From positions 35,227 to 99,226 of the forward strand of contig CAZBMJ010000003.1 in assembly GCA_964493205.1 (NCBI GenBank): 64,000 bases of DNA, in the 5' to 3' direction. Both the position numbers and the translations under genes were made by a program. Under the pieces are notes generated by a model. That model saw only the letters and a program-made list of their open reading frames with translations, was not told the DNA's origin and made no database searches. This document shows, in pieces, positions 27,321 through 35,126 of this stretch (the stretch's first letter is position 1; every line of letters begins with the position of its first letter). The DNA comes from CAZBMJ01 sp964493205 (lineage in GTDB: Bacteria > Myxococcota > UBA727 > JABDBI01).

Positions 27321-27674
27321 ATGAACGATTTAGAAAAACAAGTGCAAAAATTGGGACTTAGTCAAATAAAACATCACATTTTTATCTGTGCCGATCAAAC
27401 TAAAGCAAAGTGCTGTGACAAAGGTTTTAGTATTGAAGTTTGGGAATACTTAAAAGAGCGTTTAGCTAGCTTGAAATTAGATATAAATATTCACAGAACT
27501 AAAGCTAATTGCTTGCGGGTTTGTAAGGCTGGGCCAATAATGGTCATTTATCCAAGCGGTGTTTGGTACCATTCGGTGGATAAAATAGCTATAGATAAGA
27601 TCATTGACCAGCATTTGTTAAATAATAGTATCGTTAAAGAAAATTTATTGGCTATTAGTGATACTAAAAATTAA
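27321..27674 (+). CDS. Thioredoxin-like [2Fe-2S] ferredoxin
   Basis: 117 aa protein of the thioredoxin-fold ferredoxin group. Cluster ligands are visible: CADQTKAKCC near residue 24-33 and ANCLRVCKAGP near 62-72, followed by the conserved VWYHSV. It probably passes electrons in the cytoplasm; partners are not indicated by the neighbours, which are a transporter (divergent) and a lipoprotein (convergent, overlapping by 4 bases). The pattern C-x8-CC...C-x3-C is close to the family standard. Confidence 0.85.
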   Translation: MNDLEKQVQKLGLSQIKHHIFICADQTKAKCCDKGFSIEVWEYLKERLASLKLDINIHRTKANCLRVCKAGPIMVIYPSGVWYHSVDKIAIDKIIDQHLLNNSIVKENLLAISDTKN

Positions 27675-28021
27675 AGTTCATCTGGCAAATAATAAACTTC
27701 CCCATTTGGGAATTTAGTTATGAGCATACCATCTTTTTTTTCAACTATTACACCATTTCCATCTTTTTTGGGTGGGATATTTTTTTCAAGAATATATTCA
27801 TTTGCTTGAGTTTTTTCAGCAATTTCTTTAGGAACAGAAGGGCTAGGTGGTGAAGTTAAAAAATTTTCAGTTGGTTCATCCATATTTAATTTTGGTTTAT
27901 TACTCAAAGATTCTTTTTTCAAAGGTGGCAAATTTTGAGCGTGTTTATCTCCACAAGAAATAACTGTTATAATCAATAACACACAGCTTATGGCAATTGC
28001 TAAGATAGATTTAAGTTTCAT
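27671..28021 (-). CDS. Small proline-rich lipoprotein
   Basis: 116 aa, function unknown. The start at 28021 is preceded by GGAGATACT, better than the ATG at 28039. Signal peptide with lipobox VISC predicts lipidation. The mature part is Pro/Lys-rich and disordered-looking (SPPSPSVPKEIAEK), ending in a short beta-like segment LITKFPNGEVYYLPDEL. This resembles small envelope lipoproteins; no specific role can be given. Confidence 0.68.
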   Translation of the reverse strand: MKLKSILAIAISCVLLIITVISCGDKHAQNLPPLKKESLSNKPKLNMDEPTENFLTSPPSPSVPKEIAEKTQANEYILEKNIPPKKDGNGVIVEKKDGMLITKFPNGEVYYLPDEL

Positions 28022-28145
28022 AGTATCTCCTACAAGCATTTTTAATAAAGTGCCTTTACAAGATTTGTATGTTCATATTATTTTAGAGAAATAAACATCA
28101 AATTATGTTGTTAATAATGCTGCTTGTATTTTTTATGGAGTTATT

Positions 28146-28673
28146 ATGTTGAAGCTTAAATTTTTATTATTATCTTGTTTTATATTCCATGCTTATAATA
28201 GTTATGGCGTTACAAGAGATGGAGATAGTTTAGTTGTGATTGCTCCCAGCAAAGAATTAGAACTGCCCCTAGATGAACTTTTTTCTTTTACCACTCATAA
28301 AGATACACCACAACGACGCTTGGTTATTCAAAATTGGATTACAGGTGGCAATCCTAGTGTAGAAATTATTAATGGGCGATTTAATTTTTTAATGGAAAAT
28401 TGGAATAATAAGCATTTTAGAATTTTCGATCTTCCAAAAGAAGCTTCTGAGCACTTAGAAATTAACAAATATAGTGTTCTTTTGCGCTTATCTAGTACAA
28501 AACCAGGAGAAATCACTGTTACTTTTAAACGTGGACAAGAAATTCTTCATACACGTTATAAGACTTCAGGTCTACATATTGTCGTTAAGGGCCAATTATT
28601 ATTAACTATGGAACAATTTATAACTAAAATATCTCAACCAAATTCTGCTGCTGAATACATAGTTTCTAATTAA
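28146..28673 (+). CDS. Exported protein of unknown function (175 aa)
   Basis: Signal peptide KLKFLLLSCFIFHAYNSYG preceded by a TATGGAGTTATT ribosome site. The mature protein has regular hydrophobic alternation (KYSVLLRLSSTKPGEITVTF) suggesting an immunoglobulin-like or beta-sandwich fold, and no cysteine in the mature part. It overlaps by 4 bases the end of the lipoprotein gene on the opposite strand. No family recognised. Confidence 0.65.
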   Translation: MLKLKFLLLSCFIFHAYNSYGVTRDGDSLVVIAPSKELELPLDELFSFTTHKDTPQRRLVIQNWITGGNPSVEIINGRFNFLMENWNNKHFRIFDLPKEASEHLEINKYSVLLRLSSTKPGEITVTFKRGQEILHTRYKTSGLHIVVKGQLLLTMEQFITKISQPNSAAEYIVSN

Positions 28674-29608
28674 GGATTATCGTTAATTATTTCTTTGATT
28701 TTTTCTATCCATTCAAGCTGTTCTTGATTAAGTTCAAGATCTTTGTATTTATTTAATAAATCACTTTCTACTAAAGAGACTTTAAAATCCTTATCATTAA
28801 TATTATTTTTGCATAGCTCAATAACTCTATCTGCTAATTCAGCTTTATACAAAGAAGCGTTGAGTATGCTATTAATATATTGTGGATATGTTATAAAAAT
28901 AGGCATTTTTTGCAAGGTTTTAAATATTAAAAAAGCTGCTTCTATACCTTGTTTTTCTGATTTTTGTACATTATTAATAAATAAATTCTTAACAATATTA
29001 CTGTTTAAAATTTTTTCAAATGTTTCATACTTAGCCTCTTCACTTACTCCTCCAAAATTTAAATTTCTGATAATAGAATGCCTTACTTTTTTGCTAAGAA
29101 GCATAACTTGTAAAATTTGATTAATACCTTTTCGTTCAATATCAAAAATTTGTTGACGAACTTTAACATCAGCATTATTTAATAAATCATCCATCAAATC
29201 TATTAAATACTCTTTATGGCTTTGAAGTGATTTTTCTTCGTCAAGAACAAGAGTTTCATGGCCAACTGAGCGTAAAAAATTTTGAGCGCTGTCTAAATTT
29301 TTGTAAGCAAAGTTTTTAATAGCTTTAGCTAATAAGTCTTTTTGTTCTAAAGAAAAATTTTTAGAGAGCTTTAATAGTTCTATTGTAGAATCAAAATCGT
29401 TAAAGTATTTTTCAAAATCATTTAAAGAATTTAGATTTTCAAGTTCTTTATTTTTTTCTAAAGAATCTTTTGCTATAGTAGTATTGGTAGTTTGTTCATT
29501 TTTTTCTAAAAATTCTTTTTTATTTTTTTCTGGTTTTTTTGTGTTAATAATTACACAATCTTTACAAGAACATAATAAAAAAATATATATAATAAAATAA
29601 TTTTTCAT
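28670..29608 (-). CDS. Helical lipoprotein of unknown function (312 aa)
   Basis: The start at 29608 (MKNYFIIYIFLLCSCKDC) is chosen because it gives a short signal peptide ending in LLCSC, a plausible lipobox; the frame is open to 29728 but would overlap the methyltransferase gene. A Lys/Glu/Asn linker follows, then about 220 helical residues with repeated leucine spacing (FEKYFNDFDSTIELLKLSKN, KLVLSKK-like segments) that may form an alpha solenoid. No ribosome site is obvious. Function unknown. Confidence 0.62.
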   Translation of the reverse strand: MKNYFIIYIFLLCSCKDCVIINTKKPEKNKKEFLEKNEQTTNTTIAKDSLEKNKELENLNSLNDFEKYFNDFDSTIELLKLSKNFSLEQKDLLAKAIKNFAYKNLDSAQNFLRSVGHETLVLDEEKSLQSHKEYLIDLMDDLLNNADVKVRQQIFDIERKGINQILQVMLLSKKVRHSIIRNLNFGGVSEEAKYETFEKILNSNIVKNLFINNVQKSEKQGIEAAFLIFKTLQKMPIFITYPQYINSILNASLYKAELADRVIELCKNNINDKDFKVSLVESDLLNKYKDLELNQEQLEWIEKIKEIINDNP

Positions 29609-29661
29609 ATTTATAGTATACTTAAAAAGTATAAATGCGCAATAAGTTAAGTTAAAAAATA

Positions 29662-30435
29662 TTATTTTTGTAAGAGAAATAAGAAAAGGCTTAAGTTTTG
29701 TAGAAAATATTTTGAGTTTGGCAAGCAAATTTTTAAAATATCCATAAAATTTTCTTTATCTGATGTATTAACTAAGGCCATATGTCCTAGCTCAAGACAC
29801 GCAAAGATACCTTGTGGAGATAAAAATTGTTGCAAAGCCATTTCAATCCATTTTTTAGCATTCATACTGTTTTGAACTTGTAAAATCGTGCTAAAACCTG
29901 TTTTTTTATATAATTTCTCATAAAAATTAATATTTTCTAAAGTTATACCAAAATATTCATGAGCAAAAAAATCTTTGGCAAGTTTTTGTTTGTTTCCTTG
30001 TAAGCCAATTTCGTTGATACCTATAAAGCACGAAGGTTTTAAAACACGCTTTAACTCCAATAAAGCTTTTTCTTTATCATGTACAAATAATAAAACTGAC
30101 TCACATAAAATAAAATCAAAATGATTATCTTTAAAAGGTAGAGATAAAATATCGCCTTCTTGAAAAGAAATTCTATTTTTTAAAGGGGAATTACCATAAA
30201 TACTTTGGGCATTTTTAATGGCATCTTGAGATAGATCTACTCCTATTACTTGGCAGCCAAAATGCTTAGCGATCATTGCACTACTATGTCCTGCACCACA
30301 GCCAATATCTAAGACTAAGCTTTTATTATTTATATTGGCTTTATTGAGCAGAGTTAGGGTGGCATCTTTTCCACCTAAGTGAAAAGTAGCAGCACTTTTA
30401 GTGATCAATGATAAATATGAGCTAAGTTTTGGCAT
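29662..30435 (-). CDS. Class I SAM-dependent methyltransferase
   Basis: 257 aa, Rossmann-fold methyltransferase of the UbiE/type 11 group. Seen: motif I VLDIGCGAGHSSAMIA, the acidic end of strand 2 VIGVDLS, motif II GDILSLPFKDNHFDFILCESV, and motif III LKRVLKPSCFIGINE. A C-terminal helical cap resembles small-molecule or lipid methyltransferases. Substrate unknown. A tRNA-Ser gene is divergently placed upstream. Confidence 0.85.
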   Translation of the reverse strand: MPKLSSYLSLITKSAATFHLGGKDATLTLLNKANINNKSLVLDIGCGAGHSSAMIAKHFGCQVIGVDLSQDAIKNAQSIYGNSPLKNRISFQEGDILSLPFKDNHFDFILCESVLLFVHDKEKALLELKRVLKPSCFIGINEIGLQGNKQKLAKDFFAHEYFGITLENINFYEKLYKKTGFSTILQVQNSMNAKKWIEMALQQFLSPQGIFACLELGHMALVNTSDKENFMDILKICLPNSKYFLQNLSLFLFLLQK

Positions 30436-30496
30436 AATATAATCCTTTGTTGTTTTTTATAAACTTTTAATAAACTTATGAAAGCCCCCTTTACTC

Positions 30497-30526
30497 TTGC
30501 AGATTTAATTGGCAGCTAACTATGAG
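30497..30526 (+). promoter_or_regulatory. Promoter of tRNA-Ser
   Basis: TTGCAG and TATGAG separated by 18 bases; the -10 ends 12 bases before the mature tRNA. Confidence 0.5.
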
Positions 30527-30538
30527 TACAAATATTGT

Positions 30539-30628
30539 GGAGCGATGGCCGAGTGGCTGAAGGCGCACGCCTGCTAAGCGTGTATAGGAGAAATCCTATC
30601 CCGGGTTCGAATCCCGGTCGCTCCGCCA
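30539..30628 (+). tRNA. tRNA-Ser (anticodon GCU)
   Basis: 90 nt with a long variable arm, as in class II tRNAs. Acceptor GGAGCGA pairs with TCGCTCC; the anticodon stem CACGC/GCGTG holds the loop with GCT; the T arm has CCGGG-TTCGAAT-CCCGG; CCA is encoded. Reads AGC and AGU serine codons. No duplicated 3' end that would mark an integration site was found nearby. Confidence 0.95.
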
Positions 30629-30836
30629 CATTATTCTCTTCTAAAAAACTAGTGTACAAGAATTTTATATTTTCGAAGAGAGCTTACTAGCTTATTTCTG
30701 TGCAAAAATAATCATCTTTTAAAAAATATTTAACAATAATAAGTATATACTGATATGATTTAAATTACTACATGTATTGAGTAATCTATTTAGTTTTGTT
30801 ATATTTTGTTTTAATACTAATAAATAGGATTAATAT

Positions 30837-32573
30837 ATGAAGAAAATTTATGTGATATTTTTTTACTTTTTACATTTGATAAATGTTCAGGCTGGAAATA
30901 CAGATGAACTTAGTACTCAGGAGTTGATTAAAAAGGGGGAGCAAGCTTGGATAAATAACGATTTTGCTACAGCGAGGCAAATGTTTTTTGAGGCAGCACA
31001 GGCTGGAGATTATCAATCTTGCTATAATTATGCTTTATGCTTTATGCTTGAAAGATGGCACAGGTGGAGAAAAAAACGTAGCTGAAGCAATTAAATATTT
31101 TAAACAAGTTATAGCAAAAAAAGAGGATCTTTATCAAGCATACGAACAATTAGCTAATATTTGCCAGAAGGAATCGAATACTGAAGAATGTTTTTTGAAT
31201 TGGTAGAAGATAGAAATAAAAGCAATAATTACGTTATGTTCAAATACTATTTTGTCCATCTTTTAAATGGTGTGTTTAATGATCATTTGGATAAGATAAA
31301 TAACACATACAGCGAAGGTTTAACGATTTTATCTCATGTTCTTAAAGCCTATGAACAAAGAAAAAAACATCATCCTGATCCTGAAGAATTGAAAAATTAT
31401 ATAGATGTAATAGGATATCTTCGAAATAATGGAGCAACAGCAGAAGACGAATTCTCAAAAATAGTACTTGATAGTATGGATAAAAATACTTCTGTTGCCA
31501 ATATTGTGCTTTCTTATAAAAAAGAAAAAATTACAGAGATTGACCCTACATTACCTATAAATTACACCTGGATTGGAATCCCAACTGAACATAATCGTTT
31601 TGCAATCTCTGGTCATGATGTTGCCGGCCCTATTGATATGGTAAAAACTATTCACAAACAAGCAAGAGAAAATGATGAAGATTTATATAGGAAATCTAAA
31701 AACTATGGAAAGGTAAATTTTTATTGCATTAATGAGTATATAAATTACTATAAAGAATTGTTTGAAAGGCACCTTAGTGAATTTAACAATGAAGGCTATT
31801 CTGCGGAAATTAATGTTTTTGGTGTGCAAGATTACCTGAATGATAATACGAATGATAATACTGCTCGCTATTCAAAGAAAATAATAGATTATGTTAAAAA
31901 TTTCAGAGCAGATAAATTGCTGCCTTCTCTTGATGAAGTAAAAGAAAATAATAAAAAAATTAGTAGCCCCGAAGAATACTATAAAGCAATTAGCGATAAC
32001 ATAAAAAAATCTAGACTTTTTGCAGTATTTAAAGATGCTTTTACTTTATTTTTGTTGTGGAATTCACAAGGATACATTCTTGATACCAATGTTATCCCCC
32101 ATAGAGAAAATACCCTTCAACTAGCAAAATTCTCAAAACCTGCGAGTATGATCATGCCTAATTGTTACCACCTTAAATTTGGAAAATTTTATATTCACAA
32201 TGATTTTTATTGTATATTTTCGCCTGAACCATTCAATAAAGAGATAGAAATATTTCTTTTGGGGAAGATAACAGTTATTGATATAAGCCCAGCTACGATT
32301 TTTACGGGAATTGAAGATAAACAATTGGATATTGGCTATATTTGTGGCAAGGAAATAGGTCTTTGCAAAATAAATTTTAGCTCACATAGAAATGCATATG
32401 AGAGGAAATCATCATCTAGCCAAAATATTAGTGTTAATTCATTTTATAATTTACCAAAATGGGCACAAGAAGTATTTAAACCTTTTATGAATAAAGAATA
32501 TGAAGAAGAAAAAAATGAATTTTATAAAAATCATTTTGAAGCAATCGATAAAAATTATAGAAAATCGCTTTAG
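30837..32573 (+). pseudogene. Exported Sel1-repeat / TcdA-TcdB-like glycosyltransferase protein, frameshifted twice
   Basis: One gene split over three frames. Frame 1 (30837-31085) gives a signal peptide and a Sel1 start (KKGEQAWINNDFATARQMFF). Frame 2 (to 31206) continues the repeat with LKDGTGGEKNVAEAIKYFKQ. Frame 3 (31188-32573) is the long C-terminal part. Removing one of three TATGCTT units at 31029-31049 joins frames 1 and 2; adding one T to the six-T run at 31191 joins 2 and 3. The C-terminal part has NYTWIG and later FKDAFTLFLLWNSQGYILDT-NV, which resembles the GT-A sugar-nucleotide site of clostridial-toxin-like glycosyltransferases, with DTN where DxD is usual. Possible effector; inactivated, phase-variable, or sequencing errors. 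Confidence 0.65.
31029..31049 (+). repeat. Heptanucleotide tandem repeat (TATGCTT x3)
   Basis: Three perfect tandem copies of TATGCTT inside the Sel1 region. Seven is not a multiple of three, so a change in copy number switches the frame. Two copies would keep the gene open at this point. Confidence 0.9.
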
Positions 32574-32673
32574 ACGTGAGTATTTTTTTGAGTATTACCA
32601 CAAAAACTCAGTCCAAAAATTATTCCTTATCACTATCAGAACCAGGTAAAATCAAAATTTATATGGAGATGAT

Positions 32674-33315
32674 ATGATTAAATTTTTGTCAATTGGCTTG
32701 GTATTTCTCTGTTCTTTATCGGCAGGAGCTAAGTATTGGGGTCTAATATGTCCGGATTTAGATTCTGCTTATAAATTCGAAGTCATGCGCAATAAGGACT
32801 GGTCAGCTGCATGGATTACGAGTTTGGATAATAATGGCCAAGTCAGCAATAAAATGGAAGCTTTTTTTAAGCTTGAAGAAAAAGCTATTATGCTTAATTG
32901 TATAGAAGCAAATGGCCTTAGAGGTATCACCATGGGGCTGCCCAGTGGTGATCTAACAAAAACTAGCAGTGTGATGTGGCAACCAAGCAACTACCCCTTC
33001 AGCACAGGCAGCATATATACCTGCTATGATATCAACGGGATTACTAACGAAATAATACAAAAAATAGAAGTATCTGATACTTTTAAACAAGTTTTGCAAG
33101 AAGCAAAAATGAGCCTAAATTTAAAAGAATCTCCCGAATTTTTCTATAACTTAGTCATGGTTAACTCTACGAAAGAGAAGACAATATTTATTATTGAGGT
33201 GAATTGGGCTACACCTGAAAAGAATTGCACAACTCGTCTCAATGTTTCCTCTGATTTCACCGAGATTTCCCTGCAATCAACTGATGAGCAAATGTTTGTG
33301 TGTGATTGGAATTAG
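32674..33315 (+). CDS. Exported protein of unknown function (213 aa)
   Basis: Signal peptide MIKFLSIGLVFLCSLSAGA with a good TATGGAGATGAT ribosome site. The mature part has about five cysteines spaced far apart (LICPDL, LNCIEA, YTCYDI, KNCTTR, FVCDWN) and alternating hydrophobic residues, suggesting a disulfide-bonded beta-rich domain. Less AT-biased than neighbours at places. It ends just before the displaced repeat copy that flanks the hipBA insert. Confidence 0.65.
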   Translation: MIKFLSIGLVFLCSLSAGAKYWGLICPDLDSAYKFEVMRNKDWSAAWITSLDNNGQVSNKMEAFFKLEEKAIMLNCIEANGLRGITMGLPSGDLTKTSSVMWQPSNYPFSTGSIYTCYDINGITNEIIQKIEVSDTFKQVLQEAKMSLNLKESPEFFYNLVMVNSTKEKTIFIIEVNWATPEKNCTTRLNVSSDFTEISLQSTDEQMFVCDWN

Positions 33316-33335
33316 CTTTAGGTGGCCTAGAACTG

Positions 33336-33404
33336 ACGTTAAGCTAAAAAAAACTGCCTAACGTAATCTAGGAGGTTTTCAAATCGTGCTTTAAAAAAAT
33401 AATC
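33336..33404. repeat. Direct repeat C, displaced and decayed copy of the SSS symporter 3' end
   Basis: Matches 35174-35241 over about 68 bases, sharing ACGTTAAGCTAAAAAA and AGGTTTTCAAATCGTGCTTT. Read on the minus strand it encodes ARFENL like the symporter, then an extra base breaks the frame. It is therefore a dead remnant of the symporter's C-terminal coding region. Confidence 0.85.
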
Positions 33405-33422
33405 CTTATTGATGTAATAAAT

Positions 33423-33438
33423 GACCATTATAACGGTC
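33423..33438. promoter_or_regulatory. Putative HipB operator 1
   Basis: GACCATTATAACGGTC is a near-perfect 16-base palindrome (14 of 16 symmetric positions). It lies just upstream of the hipB promoter and shares TTATAACGGTC with operator 2; centres are 31 bases apart, about three helical turns. Confidence 0.6.
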
Positions 33439-33453
33439 TTAACGCCATATTAT

Positions 33454-33469
33454 GATTCTTATAACGGTC
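33454..33469. promoter_or_regulatory. Putative HipB operator 2
   Basis: GATTCTTATAACGGTC has the same right half (TTATAACGGTC) as operator 1 and a weaker left half. It ends seven bases before the -35 box. Paired sites fit cooperative binding by HipB dimers, as known for hipBA in E. coli; here inferred. Confidence 0.5.
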
Positions 33470-33475
33470 AAAATG

Positions 33476-33504
33476 TTGACAGAGCAGTTCCTAAATTATA
33501 CAAT
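33476..33504 (+). promoter_or_regulatory. Sigma70-like promoter of hipBA
   Basis: TTGACA, 17-base spacer, TACAAT. Expected transcription start near 33511 leaves about 22 bases before the hipB ATG at 33533 and excludes the earlier in-frame ATGs. Confidence 0.75.
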
Positions 33505-33532
33505 GACCAAGTTAATCAGGAACCTAAAAAAG

Positions 33533-33871
33533 ATGCAAAATACCACTACTAGAATCTATTCTCTCTATAGCCGCCAAGCGGTTGACTTGTTGACCAAGTT
33601 GATTCGTCTTCATCGAAAAAATCTAAAAATGACGACTGATGACTTAGCCAAGCGAGCAGGTATAAGCCGAAGCACACTTCAGAAAATTGAAAATGGTAAT
33701 ATGAAATGTGAGATTGGTCTAGTTTTTGAAGTGGCAGCCTTGGTAGGGTGTAAGTTATTTGATACTGCTCAGTCCTCCATTGGTCCGTTGATTGAGAGCG
33801 TGCATGATAAAATTGTGCTTCTTCCCAAAAATGTTCGTCGTTTAGGCAGAAAGGTGGACGATGACTTCTAA
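33533..33871 (+). CDS. hipB: HipB-like antitoxin (XRE-family DNA-binding protein)
   Basis: Antitoxin and autorepressor of the HipBA module, 112 aa. The helix-turn-helix is clear: KMTTDDLAKRAGISRSTLQKIENGN, with the recognition helix SRSTLQKIE. The ATG at 33533 is chosen because the -10 element covers the preceding ATG at 33503 and AGGA lies upstream. It overlaps hipA by 11 bases, giving translational coupling. A C-terminal extension ends KVDDDF. Expected to bind the palindromic sites upstream. Confidence 0.88.
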   Translation: MQNTTTRIYSLYSRQAVDLLTKLIRLHRKNLKMTTDDLAKRAGISRSTLQKIENGNMKCEIGLVFEVAALVGCKLFDTAQSSIGPLIESVHDKIVLLPKNVRRLGRKVDDDF

Positions 33872-35126
33872 ATCAAAAAATTATAGTTCAGCCTATGTGT
33901 GGATTTTCTTGCCAAAAAAGGTAGAACCAGTGGTTGCAGGCAAGCTTACTTTCCATGGGAAGTCGCTGATTTTTAATTATGGGCGTAGCTATCTGGCGCG
34001 CGAGGATGCCATTGCTATCTATGAGCCGGAACTGCCATTAACCGCCGGTCTTTTGCCTTTACTGCCTGGCATGAACATGCCCAGTTGCATTAGAGATGCT
34101 TCACCAGATGCATGGGGGCGACGAGTTATTATCAATCGACAACTAAGTCATGAAGAAAAAACTTCTGGTATTTTTGAATTGGATGAACTTACTTATTTAT
34201 TAGAATCAAGTTCGGATAGGATTGGGGGGCTCGATTTTCAACTTTCAGCTAATAACTATGAACCACGAGCCTTAACCAATGTCCCATTAGCGGAACTATT
34301 AGAAGCAGCTGATCGGGTGGACCGAGGACAGCTCGTTTCTAAAGAACTGGACCAAGCCCTAAATCATGGTACTTCTATTGGTGGAGCTCGTCCGAAGGCT
34401 TTAGTTGAGGAAAAAGATAAAAAATATATTGCCAAGTTCTCTTCGTCCACTGATTTATTCAGTGTAGTGAAAGCTGAGTTCATTTCTATGCGTCTGGCAA
34501 AGCTTTGCGGCTTAAACGTGGCTTCAGTTTCTATAGTCCAATCAGCCAATAAAGATGTTCTTTTGATTGAACGATTTGACCGCGTAAAAATTAAAGACGG
34601 CTGGCAGCGCCGAACGATGGTATCAGCCCTAACTATTCTAGGGCTTGATGAAATGATGGCGCGCTATGCCAGCTATGAAAACTTGAGCGAAATCATCCGT
34701 TATCGCTTTTTGGATGCTTCGAACACTCTTAGGGAATTATTTGGGCGCATAGTTTTTAATATTTTGACTGGCAATACCGATGACCATGCAAGAAATCATG
34801 CTGCTTTTTGCGATGGTAAAATGCTTGAACTTACTCCTGCCTATGATATTTGCCCTCAGAGTCGATCAGGTAATGAAAGTTCTCAAGCAATGCTTATTTT
34901 TAAGGGTAATCGGATGAGTCAGATTTCTGTTTGTCTGACAAGCGCCAATAATTTTCTTCTTTCTGGAAAAGCTGCCCAATCAATAGTGGAGCATCAGATC
35001 AATACTATTAAAACTCATTGGCAAGCAGTTTGTGAACAAGCCAAGCTTAGTGAAAGTGACCAAAAACTTATGTGGCATCGTCAATTCCTAAACCCATTTA
35101 CTCTAGAAGGTACGCTCTGGGCGTAG
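33861..35126 (+). CDS. hipA: HipA-like toxin (serine/threonine kinase)
   Basis: Kinase toxin; E. coli HipA phosphorylates glutamyl-tRNA synthetase and causes growth arrest. 421 aa. Seen: N-terminal couple domain, the flexible glycine loop GTSIGGARPKALVEE, the lysine in KYIAKFSS, catalytic D307 in GNTDDHARNH and metal-binding D329 in LTPAYDICPQ. All key residues are present, so the toxin should be active. Less AT-rich codons than neighbours suggest acquisition. Its 3' end overlaps the convergent symporter gene by 24 bases. Confidence 0.93.
   Translation: MTSKSKNYSSAYVWIFLPKKVEPVVAGKLTFHGKSLIFNYGRSYLAREDAIAIYEPELPLTAGLLPLLPGMNMPSCIRDASPDAWGRRVIINRQLSHEEKTSGIFELDELTYLLESSSDRIGGLDFQLSANNYEPRALTNVPLAELLEAADRVDRGQLVSKELDQALNHGTSIGGARPKALVEEKDKKYIAKFSSSTDLFSVVKAEFISMRLAKLCGLNVASVSIVQSANKDVLLIERFDRVKIKDGWQRRTMVSALTILGLDEMMARYASYENLSEIIRYRFLDASNTLRELFGRIVFNILTGNTDDHARNHAAFCDGKMLELTPAYDICPQSRSGNESSQAMLIFKGNRMSQISVCLTSANNFLLSGKAAQSIVEHQINTIKTHWQAVCEQAKLSESDQKLMWHRQFLNPFTLEGTLWA

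Noticed and set aside
30539..30628. tRNA-Ser as an integration site for the following Sel1 gene
   Set aside because: No duplicated tRNA 3' end was found downstream, and no integrase is present.
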